Positions 36,688-47,271 of a DNA stretch of 64,000 nt are shown here, one piece after another. The DNA comes from Dioscorea cayenensis subsp. rotundata (lineage: Eukaryota > Streptophyta > Magnoliopsida > Dioscoreales > Dioscoreaceae): NCBI RefSeq assembly GCF_009730915.1, contig NC_052489.1, positions 1,860,001 to 1,924,000 of the forward strand, given 5' to 3'. Every line of letters starts with the position of its first letter. Position 1 is the first letter of the stretch. Position numbers and translations under genes: made by a program. A model generated the notes under the pieces. The model ran no database searches and was not told the DNA's origin. It saw only the letters and a program-made list of their open reading frames with translations.

Positions 36688-37779
36688 AATATCTCAATCA
36701 CGTATTACGAGAGAATCAAACCCTCAACTTCATCAAGTACGAGGACTGAAATATCTTATCACTCAATTATTCTAATGCTAAATTTTTTTTATTGTGTTTG
36801 ACAAATGCAATAAATGCATATGTATATATAATATGCTCCCACCTAACAGACATACAGGGATTAAGTTGCAAGTTTGTAAGTTGCTACTACATGGACTCTT
36901 TGCACCACTATAGTAAATGCATTTTGAATCCGGGTAATAAAATTTCTGTAAATTAATCCTTATTTAATAAGCCCAGTACCACTAGACTAAAGATATTTTG
37001 TGACTAAATATAATTTTAATTCAGTAAATCTATCTCTATGCATTTTGATTGATTTATTTAATTATTGATTTGGATCTTAACTTGTTAAGGGAGAAGAAAA
37101 TCATGGCAAATAAATATTTTCTTCCAATCATGTCCACGTTTTTGTTCATAAAATCTTCAAATTCCACCATGTTTCCACTACCCTAATTTCATCAAATGGC
37201 TTCATCTTATGAAAAAATATATATTATTATCATTATTTTAAATAATATAATTGTATATATTCATCTAGATCGTGTTGATTTTGAAATAATTTTTTCAAAA
37301 ACATAATATTTTTAAAATAAATAAAAGTATTTCAATGTATAATTTCTATTAAATAGTCTCAAGTCAATCAAATATATATATAATTTTTATTGTATGTGGT
37401 GTGTGTTCTGATTATACTTTTCTTCTTTTTTGAGGGTTGTTTACTTCGTTTTCTATTTTAATTATATGAAAAAAAAACTGGTGATACTACTTATATGATT
37501 ATTTAAATTATGAGAAATGTTCTAGTAGATAAATTGTTGTGGCAGAGGAATTGAGCTTATAAATCTAATCCCATTATTAATGCAATAAATGGTACTGGGG
37601 CTCTATTTTATTGTACGGTTTTGTTTAGAAAATTTAGACAATCACATCTACGAAGCATTGGGCCACATTCCTAATTGAATTCATGTCAACCATAATAAAA
37701 TGAACTTTGAATTTATTTTAAAATATTTTAAACTTTATTATGATGAAATGATTTTAATAATTGTGTTACATGAAGACCG
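36688..37779. other. AT-rich intergenic DNA
   Basis: No gene, repeat with defined ends or RNA recognised. Confidence 0.5.
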
Positions 37780-38121
37780 TTATTTTGCCTTGCTCATATT
37801 AAAACTAAACGTGTGAAAGTTTTTCACAACTTTACCTTCTTTTGTAAAGTTATTACTTTTCCACATGCCAAACGGCCCATTAAATACAATGGAATCATAG
37901 CTAGGACAGACATAGTCAGGTGGATCAATAGAGTGAATTGTGAATCCACCATGTACAACTGAATACCGTAAAACCATGTAATAGAAGTTCATTGATATCT
38001 TCTTTTTATAAAACAAATCGACTGAAGGGGTGATCTTTATCGTATCATCTAGACTCGGTTCTGCTTCTCCTTTTTTTTTACTAATACTGTTGAGTTCTTC
38101 TCCAATTACTTTTCTAGACAT
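37780..38121 (-). CDS. Unrecognised 113-codon ORF, doubtful
   Basis: A single open frame starts at ATG (MSRKVIGEELNSIS) and ends NFHTFSFNMSKAK. It has a Lys-rich N-terminal third and a central stretch RYSVVHGGFTIHSIDPPDY. I do not recognise a family. There is no clear TATA box or splice context, and its neighbours are AT-rich noncoding DNA. It could be a fragment of an old gene or chance. The length is greater than most random frames in this composition, which is the only reason for listing it. Confidence 0.2.
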   Translation of the reverse strand: MSRKVIGEELNSISKKKGEAEPSLDDTIKITPSVDLFYKKKISMNFYYMVLRYSVVHGGFTIHSIDPPDYVCPSYDSIVFNGPFGMWKSNNFTKEGKVVKNFHTFSFNMSKAK

Positions 38122-38752
38122 AATGAAAAAAGAGAGGAGATTCTCAAATTAAAAAAAATGATTCAATTACTTCGAAAGAATTGAACAAGGAGCATTTTCT
38201 TCTTGGTCCACGTTTTTTTTTTCCTAATTTTTTTTTACTTTCTATATAAATTTGTATTTTTTTTTTAATTATCATTAAATATTTTTGTAAAATTTTTTTG
38301 CCCAACTGAGAAAGTGGAGAAAAATGAAGGGAAGGGAAGGCAATTATAAATGATTTACCAAAGGAACAGTATTTAATTAAGTGATGTCTGCATATACAAT
38401 ATTATTATTATGATGATGATGATGATGTTGATGATGTTGATGATGCTAAAACCTGTAATGAGACCCCTCCAAATGTCTAATGGTATTTCTTTCAGTTAAC
38501 AGGCAGTCTAACTGCAAAGCTTTTGCAGAAATGACACCAAAGAAATTGCAGCTTTTCTTTGCTCTTCCCAAATGATGCTAAACTGAACTAGTCCTATAGA
38601 CTGAAACTTTAGCACCATTTCCTACAAAGCCTGTCATTCATGTCAAGGACTAACAGTAAAAAAACACAATAACAGTAATTGTTCCATCCATTTATGTATA
38701 TATATGCCATTCAATCATAACACAGTAAATAATTGAATGCGATTTTTTAACG
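38122..38752. other. Intergenic with a GAT microsatellite
   Basis: A (GAT)n tract with GTT variants occupies about 38411-38446. No other feature is seen. Confidence 0.6.
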
Positions 38753-38947
38753 ATGATCATCGATACTCAAATGTGCATGATGAAAGTCTGTGATAAGTTG
38801 TTGTTGTTGGTGTTGTTGTCGGCCTCACCGGCCGTGTTCTCACTATCAATGCCATATGCAAGTGTTGTAGGTTCGATTATTCGTGGGCCCGAACTCATCC
38901 AAATTATTCCTATAGACCGAGAGGCCAATGTGATCGATCCACCAGGT
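38753..38947 (+). CDS. Candidate first exon of a small secreted protein
   Basis: From the in-frame ATG at 38777 the frame reads MMKVCDKLLLLVLLSASPAV followed by FSLSMPYASV, a good signal peptide with a likely cut after the FS or LS step. It then runs to IPIDREANVIDPP, where CCACCAG is followed by GTTTTT, a possible splice donor at about 38944-38946. No second exon could be recognised. A TA-rich TATA-like stretch lies 60 bp upstream. The family is unknown. It may be a secreted peptide precursor or chance. Confidence 0.25.
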
Positions 38948-39076
38948 TTTTCTTTGCATATGTTTTCAAAATATTATGTATATATATATGTGTTTGATAT
39001 ACGAACATTGACTATATATGGAACATCATTGGTGTACGTTTTCGACATAAGTGTAAGATTCCTTAGGATCGATTAG

Positions 39077-40160
39077 ATTAGGCTTGTGGTCCCTATTTTG
39101 GGCCTTTGTCTAATAGGGGCCCAATGGGCCCATTAGAAGAGATGCAAGCACATGTAGCATATCTTGCTTGTCTTTTAGGATTTGGTCACCTCATGTGAGC
39201 ACAACCGTTAATTTTTTTTTTTATTATTTCTAAAAAAAATACAATAAATCACATTATATACTTTAACTCGGTATATTTACTACTAATATTTCACATAAAG
39301 TATATATATATACAATTAGTTGGCAAAATTATTACTTAAAAGATTAATTTTTTTAAAAAAAATTATTTGTAGTTGGAAATTAGGAATAAAATGATGGTAG
39401 GAATAAATGAAACAAAACATATTAATGATTTTTTTTTTCTTTTTTCTATATTTGTTTGCTTGTAATTTTTCTTTGATTCAAGTGTCAATCCAAGCACATG
39501 CATTGATTCAGCTTTTGTGCCAATTGGGCCACTCTGGTGTTAAAAGAGGGTTCCATCATTCTCTCTGCCACCCTTTTGGGTGACTAAGCTTGACTCTCTC
39601 TTTCACTCCATTACATTTATTCTTATTTATTTATTTATTTTATTATTTATTTAAAACTAGATGAAAAAAAAAGAATATACGGTGTTTTTCGACCACAAAT
39701 TTTTAGCTCGGTGGTTGGTTGTTCCTTTGTTGAAATTTATTTTCATATATATTGGTTTACATTTTTTATTTCTGAATCAGTAAAAGTTGTTTTTATCTAT
39801 TGTCATAATTTTGTTTTAAATTTTTATTCACCAAAAAATTAATTTATTATGCATATTTATTTGTTTTTAAATAAATAGTTTTTTTTTCTTCTAAAAAATT
39901 GAAAAACGAAAGGTATTGTTTTCGGCCACAAATTTTTAAGCTCGTGGTTGGTAATATCGCCATAAAATTTTCTAATATCTTATAAATTAATCAATTCTAT
40001 GTGGTTAATAATTAAGAGTTCATTCAAGTTTATTCAAAGTCCATAAAACACATGCGTCCCATTATTTTTTTGAAATTTAAATCGCCAATAAGTGATATTT
40101 TTTAAACTTACAAGGTTGATTTCACAAAATTTATCAAACAGAAGCCGGTTTAGAAAAGCA
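39077..40160. other. AT-rich intergenic DNA with a local direct repeat
   Basis: About 40 bp around CCACAAATTTTTAGCTCG (39680-39720) recur slightly changed at 39912-39952, about 232 bp away. Around 39112-39140 there is GGGGCCCAATGGGCCCATTA, an imperfect palindrome. No gene is visible. Confidence 0.55.
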
Positions 40161-40170
40161 TGGGCCCCCA

Positions 40171-40309
40171 TGACGTCAGCCCTAGTGTATGAAAAGGGCC
40201 CCACTTTCTTTTCTCTCTATCTATCTCTATCTGTTAGTTTTCCCGGTGTTCGCTGACGTCAGCCCTAGGGATCCAGACGGGAAGATTCCAACTGTCTGCT
40301 GACGTGGCA
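40171..40309 (+). promoter_or_regulatory. Cluster of bZIP motifs (TGACGTCA x2, TGACGTGGCA)
   Basis: TGACGTCAGCCCTAG occurs at 40171 and again at 40254. TGACGTGGCA is at 40300-40309. TGACGTCA is the palindromic C-box/CRE site of plant bZIP factors, and TGACGTGG is the C/G hybrid also bound by stress bZIPs. The block is much less AT-rich than its surroundings, like an active promoter. Confidence 0.55.
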
Positions 40310-40634
40310 TTTTTCCCGCAGCCATGTCTTAACGGGTCGGGTTTAAATTCTCAAGCTTCTCAAAAGTTCATTGTATATATATATAATATAAATTTTCTAA
40401 AAATAATTGTGGTATTATTTATTTATTTATTTATATTTTAAAAATAAATAAAAGTAAAAAAAAGAAAGAAAAAATTCAAACATTAGCTTTGCATAAAGGT
40501 ATGGAATAAAAGATAGTTCCAGGGTGTTTCATGCAATAATTCATATCCCATCATTTTATGGGATTTTATTATTCTTGCAAAAAATTAATAATTGATTTGT
40601 TGAATAAATAAATAATATTATTTAAAAAAAAAAA

Positions 40635-40650
40635 TAGTGGTTGTATAAAT
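40635..40650 (+). promoter_or_regulatory. TATA box with no recognised downstream protein gene
   Basis: GTTGTATAAATAGCAG is a textbook plant TATA box some 330 bp after the bZIP-motif cluster. The transcript would start near 40670. The first ATG after it opens only a dozen codons, so any product would be noncoding or a tiny peptide. Confidence 0.4.
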
Positions 40651-40699
40651 AGCAGTGTCGGCATGACTAGCTTTTCAGCAACAGGAGACAAGATTATGA

Positions 40700-43600
40700 T
40701 ACACAGACTATTATTCACCAATCCTTTTCTTTCTTAATATGTTGAAAAATAAGGGATGATTTTGAAAAAAAAAAATTCTTGGAAATTTCCTTTATTTTAA
40801 TTATTTTTAGAAAATGATTATTTGGTAATTTTGAATGACACTTTTTTTAATAATTTTATGTAGAAAATTTTTAATTTCTTTTAAAAAAGATATTTTTGTC
40901 AAAGATTAGTAATTATAAGATAATATAGAATTAGTATTCAAATTAAATTAGTGTTATTTTTTTAAGTAGTGACTTTTAAAATATTTGTGACGTCTTTATT
41001 ATATATATAAAAAAATCATATTTTATAAAAAGAGGTCGGTTTAAGTCATAGAGGTTTGAGTTATTTTAGCCGACTATAGTTTGGAGTTTAAATTTTTGTG
41101 TATGTAAAAAAATAGCAGTTGATAAAAGTTTATTATTTTATAGGGCTCTCAGTATCTTTTCTAGACTAGTTTAAAACCTGTGATTCTTAAAAACCCGGTG
41201 ATTTAGACTCTAGAGAACAAATAAATAAATAAATCAACTAATTTAACTATAAATTTTACACCTAACTAAACTAGAACAAAAGTTTTACTGTTTAAAGTAA
41301 TTTTCCAGATTTTTTATTAATCTATAATTTACCCTCAAATTTTTTTTAATCAAAGTGGTATTACATATTTAAATAAATGTAATGATTTGGATTGAATTAA
41401 ATATCAAACAACTATTCATGTTGCCTCTCAATGTCTTGAATTAATTAGTGATGTTGATGAAGGTTTTGTCCTTAAAACATTACTTTTTAAGTTCAATTAT
41501 TTTTGTAATTAAAAAAATAAAAATTAAGACAGCACTATGAACTATGAAGTACCATTTGTGATTAAACAATGGTTGCATCATTGTTGTGTTAGTTCTCTCA
41601 ATCATTTGTTCTTGGGAAAACATACCATCACTAATCACTTGTTTATTCTCATTAATTTTTTTAAATTGAACAAATTAAAATTATTAATCAAGTTTATTAT
41701 TCTTCAATATCAATGCAATCTTTAAAGTCATGTTGGAAACTTCTTTAGTTTTGGCTCTCTCGTGTCTTGCCTTAACTTGGTTGTACATTCAAACACATCT
41801 CTCTCTCTAACAATCTCTCTCAACCTTCAATTCTCTCTAGCCTCTCTATCTCTCTAATTACTCCTTTCTTTAATTGTTATTTTTTTTTAATAAATCATTA
41901 AACCTCAGAGAAAATAATAACTTTGATAGCATATTAACAATAAAAGGAATATAAAGTATATTAATATAATAATATGATAATGAAATAATATCTTAGGTAT
42001 ATATCAATATATTATTAAAAAATGTTCACATATATTAATTAGTATGCATATGTCAAAGCTAGTTGGTTTTCCTTTGAGAATGATCTTTGTGAATTTAAGA
42101 GTGATAATTTAATTTAATTTATTTTATTTCATAAGCTTGAGTGTTCTTGTCATTGCATTTATCATTTTAGGTTCAAGAATTTGAGTGATAATATTTATTT
42201 ATGTGGAACTCCAGAGAACCGGTATAAAGAGATTTCATTATTTTTGCAGGTGGTTTGTTTTTTATTTCTTATTTTTTTTTAGATTTTTTTCCTTCATAGT
42301 TTTCACATTTACAGCTCTTCAACTTTTATGAGGTCTTTTGAAGTTTTTTTTTTTTTTTAAAAGTCTATTGTTGCATCTACTACGCAACTATATGAAAGAA
42401 CAAACATTGAACAGAGGACGCATCATGCATGCACATTTTATGTCACAATTAAATAAAACGAAGATAACACGGAGCATTTAAAGACAAACTCAAATAGGCT
42501 TTTGTACATCGACTTATGCACACTATTAACAGAAGATAATTCTCAACTATAAATAGTTTGAAGATATAATTCACTATTAACAAACATAAGTTACGTATAG
42601 CTCTCTATTTCTTATCACTTTGAATTTTTCTATAAAGGAGGTTTTTTTTTTTTATGAAAACAATAATTTAAAGGTTGACATTGACTAAAGCTAAAATACG
42701 ACCATAAAATAACGAAATACAAGAGAGGGTGCTCACATGTATCATGTCACAACTAGATATGCCAAAAATGTTATATAAAAGAGAACATCCACTTATATTA
42801 GATTAAAACTATATTAAAACAATAATATACATACAAATACATGGGACTCATGTACAAGAGCTAGTAATAAAGACTACTCTAATATATTAACAATATATGT
42901 ATGTATTTATGTTTGTATAAATGTATATATAATATGTATGTATAGATATCTTGTTGTAGTTGTTCACCATTCCCCACTCAACCACAAAATTTGGTTCATG
43001 TCCCCCTTAATAGCTTCAACAAATGACAGAACCCTTATAAAGAGAGGGTCAGAATCACATGAGCCCACTTAAAAGAATTTAAAAAGAAAGAAGATTACCA
43101 ACCTCTTTTATCACTTCTTTACTTATCTCAAACTAAAGGAAATGAACAGTCATGCCTTTGACAACTAACAATGTTTCTTCTTTTATCTCCTCTTTCTTAG
43201 TGTTCCAAGTGTTTTCTTTTCCATTCCTTTTTTATATAAAGTCACAAACATTCTTTCTTTTCAAACATCTCACCTTGTGTTTTTATCATTAGATATTTTT
43301 ATATGCCCAAGTGATCATAACTTAAGTGTTCTTATTTTTTGGCTAATACTATAATAATTAGATAAGGAGAATTAATGGCATGTGTTTAGTTATGGTTTGA
43401 CATTTATGCCCATCTATATATTTGCACACTATCTTGTTCCCTCTCATTCAAGCATATCAAATGTGTACCCCAAGCCCAATCAACATACATCTCCATGTTA
43501 TACATTTAATAGTACGCTAACAATTCACTTATTTATTTTTTCACTATCATTAAAATAAACTAGGTTAAATGATTAAAAATGAAAAGACTTTTTTTTTTGA

Positions 43601-44060
43601 GATGAATTATGGATCAGCTGAGTCAGTGGTATACATAAGAGTGAAGTTAATACCTCAACACACCATGCATGATTGTCAAAAATAGATAAAGGACACAAAT
43701 AATCTATGCACGAGAAGTCGGCTATCCAGTACCAATTGATCTCTATGGATACCTTTCTCTTGATATATTTGATTTCTATTCTTAAGAACTTCATTGGTAA
43801 TATATTTGAAGTTTGATGGAAGGTCATAAAAGCATAACTACATAAAATGATACTATGTAACACATCACAATTATAAACTATCTATCATGAATGACTTTCA
43901 TATACAAATGCTAAACACAGTGACATTCATACTTTAACCCAAACCCTAACCCTAGATGCAATGGCATCTGTGCAAGAGAAATAACATGGGGATCTCAACC
44001 ATGGTTTTGAGAGAGAGGAGATGGGAAGTAAAGGAGAGAGAGAGAAAGAATGATTACTAG
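40700..44060. other. Gene-poor AT-rich region
   Basis: No protein gene, RNA gene or transposon end is recognised. Pyrimidine-rich CTCTCT tracts lie at about 41800-41870 and near 44150-44180. A telo-box-like AAACCCTAACCC is at about 43943. Confidence 0.5.
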
Positions 44061-44067
44061 GGCAATA

Positions 44068-44139
44068 GTGGGACCCATATCACCATCTTTTCTTTGCAGA
44101 CCCTCCCAATATTTTTTGACTTGCTAGTGTGGGACCCAA
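44068..44139 (+). promoter_or_regulatory. Two class I TCP binding motifs upstream of the TCP gene
   Basis: GTGGGACCCAT (44068-44078) and GTGGGACCCAA (44129-44139) match the class I TCP consensus GTGGGNCCCAC over its core. They lie 410-485 bp upstream of the TCP start codon, suggesting autoregulation or regulation by sister TCPs. A CACGTG G-box is at 44230-44235. Confidence 0.6.
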
Positions 44140-44337
44140 CACTCCCTTCTCTCTTTCTTTCTCTCTTCTCTCTTCCTCTTTCCTCTGAGGCCACCACTGT
44201 CTTTATGGATTGAATGATAAAGAGCACCGCACGTGGAGTCTGAGCCAAGTGACTGCCCAACCACATTAAAATCCAAAACAATTTTTTTAAACCGAAATAA
44301 ATCAAATAAATAAATCACAAAATTAACCATCCCTTCT

Positions 44338-44345
44338 TATAAATA
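44338..44345 (+). promoter_or_regulatory. TATA box of the TCP gene
   Basis: TATAAATA lies 213 bp upstream of the ATG and is followed by a pyrimidine-rich leader, a typical plant core promoter. Confidence 0.55.
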
Positions 44346-44550
44346 AATAAAAATAAAAAAACCCTTAATAATATAATTCCTACTCATTCCATACATCCCC
44401 ACTCAATTGTATTTGTTCCTTCAAGCTTTCCATCTCCTCTTCCTCCTCCAGTTTCCCATCCATCTTCTTCTTCTTGATCAAAATCACAACTATCATATTC
44501 TAATTAAACTTTTACCTTGCCATGGTCTGATCAAAACAAAAACAAATAAA

Positions 44551-45714
44551 ATGGATCACCGAGATATCAGCGGCGGCAACTCTAGTGGTAACAACGGAGG
44601 CAGGTGGAGGTGGAGGTGGAGCTTGTCGGAGACCCAACTTCCCTCTCCAACTTCTTGAAAAGAAAGAAGATGATCCATGCTCTACTTCCACCTTCCCTTC
44701 TCTCGCAATCTCCACCACTCCTCCTCAAGATCTCTCCACCACCCCTTCCACCTCCACCGACCCCCCTAAGAAACCTCCTCCCAAGCGATCATCCACCAAA
44801 GACCGCCACACTAAAGTCGACGGCCGTGGCCGTCGCATTCGCATGCCTGCCTTATGGGCAGCCCGTGTTTTCCAACTCACTCGTGAGCTCGGCCACAAAT
44901 CCGATGGCGAAACAATCGAATGGCTCCTCCAACAAGCCGAACCTGCCGTCATCGCTGCCACCGGCACTGGCACAATCCCTGCCAACTTCACCTCTCTCAA
45001 CATCTCCATGCGTAGCTCAGGTTCTTCCATTTCTGCTCCCCATCATCTTCGCGGCGGCGCCGGTTACTTCTCCCATCAAAACTTTATGTACTCCTCATTA
45101 CCTTACTCAACCTTTACGGCAATCTATGACTGATTCTCCAGCTCCCATCATCTTCTATGCTTAACTTCAACACTGATACTGACAATACTAGTGCTCGTAA
45201 ACGCCGATGGCCTGAACAAGATATGATCATCATCATCATCATCATCAACATCAACAGTCAATTCAGCAGCAACAACAACAGCAGCAAATGGCAAGTAGTA
45301 GCAGTGGACATGGGCAGGTCCCCACAACACTATGGATGGTCACAAACCCTGGGAATCAAATTTCAGGTGGTGATTCATCTTGGCCTTTTCCATCCTTATC
45401 TGGGGCTGCCACCACTGCAGCAATGTTTAGAGGTTCAATGTCAAGTGGTTTGCATTTCATGAATTTTCCGGCACCGATGACTTTGATGCCTAGCCAACAA
45501 CTAGGGTTAGGTACCGGGCACTGTCGGCGCAGGAGAGGCCGGGCACTTGAGCATGCTTGCGGCACTCAACGCTTATCGACCTTTTGGTACAGGAGGTGGA
45601 ACTGGAGGTGCTAGTGGCGATCCGACAGGATCACGGCAACTGCAGCAACAAGGTGGTGGTGGTGGTGGTGGTGGAGGAGATCGTCATGATACAATGAGTG
45701 CCAGTGACTCTTAG
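44551..45714 (+). pseudogene. Class I (PCF-type) TCP transcription factor, frame-broken
   Basis: TCP factors bind GTGGGNCCCAC-like sites and promote cell proliferation and growth. The gene is intronless, as is usual. The start [15 protein letters not shown] is in one frame. The TCP domain ([17 protein letters not shown] onward, about 44800-44960) and [19 protein letters not shown] are in a second. A later stretch SMLNFNTDTDNTSARKRR, then a His/Gln-rich part ending QVPTTLWMVTNPGNQ and GLHFMNFPAPM, then HLSMLAALNAYRPF through to a stop at 45712, lie in further frames. At least four shifts are needed, mostly beside simple repeats (GGA, CAT, CAA, GGT). All parts keep the TCP14/TCP15/TCP8-like order. 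The usually conserved Cys of MPALCAARVF is Trp here. Either a decayed copy or poor base accuracy in repeats explains this. Confidence 0.88.
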
Positions 45715-46425
45715 CTTATATATATATATATATATAGATAGATAGATATATTTATATCTTCTCAAATCCATGCATGAGTTTGAGTTTCATCACTTCATTT
45801 CTTTTTAGGGTTTCTGAGATATAGTTTCCAATGAGTTGGGAATTTGATTGAGTCTGCTAGCTTTTCTTTCTTTGTTTTTTGAGCTATTGTGATGAGAGAG
45901 AGTGAGTGAGTGAGTGAGTCCTTGAATTCATGAAAGTGTTATCATACAATGATCATATTTCCATTATACTTTCCTTCTTTCAACCTCGATCTCCATGAAC
46001 TTTGGAAATGCTTAATAAACCCTAGCAATCTAAAACCTATCTCTTATATACCTCCTGCAGCCCCCATTGAACAATATTGTTTGACAAGAACCTGTACTAC
46101 CATCCATCCATATATTGTACCACCTTTTACCCCTCTTATATATATATATATATAAAAAGAGTATGTGTATTTGACTCAGATTCAAATTAAGTTTTGAATG
46201 AAAATGGAAATGGAGGGGATGGGGGGGCCAAATGAAGATAAACAGCATGGTTGAGCTGTCGGTTGTTTTGTTCCCATATTAGAGCTGTCACATGTTAATG
46301 TCATGGTGGTATTGAGGAAGCACCAAAGGGTCTCTTATGTGTTGTACACCACATATAGGCTTATCCTTTTAGTCTTGTCATGGTTTTTCTTTCACAAAAA
46401 CAATATGCTGTGTGTGTATCAGTGT

Positions 46426-46457
<32 letters not shown>

Positions 46458-47271
46458 TAGCATGGCCTTCATCCTTTGCCATCACTCCTTTGTCTCTTAA
46501 CTCATTCCCCCCTTTTCCTTCTGTTTGCTTTCTGGGAAACCACAACATCATCATCAACTCTCTCTCAACCCTTCTTCATCTTCTCCTTCATTCTTTCTAC
46601 TCTATTTTAGTAATACTCTTCATCAATTCAGTTAATGTTTATTGCTAGTGATCATGAAATGGCAAGAGTTTTTGTTTCAACTTAATTTCAAGATTGAATG
46701 CATGCATGTAAGTTAAGTTATTCAATGGGTGGCTGCATTTGATGTATGATTTTCAGAAACATTATTCATTCACCCAAAGTTCATATAAAAGTCTTTATTT
46801 TGTTGGTCTTTTTACAAGGCTGGATAATATGAGACATTGTATGTTGAAGTTAAACTGGTGGGATGAAGTACAACCAAGAAAAGGAAATCTTAGATAAAGA
46901 TTGTTTTCTAAGTCTCTATGTCTTTTGTCTAATTAAAAATATACCACATCTTATCATGTAATTTCTTATATATTTTTTTTTCAAATAATATATATATAAA
47001 TACAAATACAGCCAATGGACAAAAGAAGATAAAAGTCAAAAAAAAAAATATATATATATATAGATGTAGCCAATGGATATTTGACACGTCATAAAAATAA
47101 ATATACTGTCAGATTTTGTACAAACTTAGTCAAAGTCAACTCCAATCCCAAGAAAGCCCAAAAATTTCGGTTACTTAACTGTAAGTTCAAAGAACCCCCT
47201 AAAAAAGTTTGAATTTATGAATTAGTCCTTTCATTTCAAAGAACAACTTCAACTTTAACTTCAAATCGAAA
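45715..47271. other. TCP 3' region and intergenic DNA with microsatellites
   Basis: TA repeats lie at about 45717-45735 and 46137-46154. A TG then GA repeat occupies 46424-46458. No gene is recognised. Confidence 0.55.

Noticed and set aside
38411-38446. GAT-rich tract resembling part of the miR172 precursor word GATGATGCTGCA
   Set aside because: It is a simple trinucleotide repeat. The full microRNA and a foldback partner are absent.
43573-43863. A 96-codon minus-strand frame
   Set aside because: AT-driven codon content, no domain and no promoter context. Chance is the simpler explanation.
44604-45164. A 186-codon plus-strand Pro/Ser-rich frame overlapping the TCP gene
   Set aside because: It is the shifted frame of the TCP coding sequence, which explains its GC-rich open reading.
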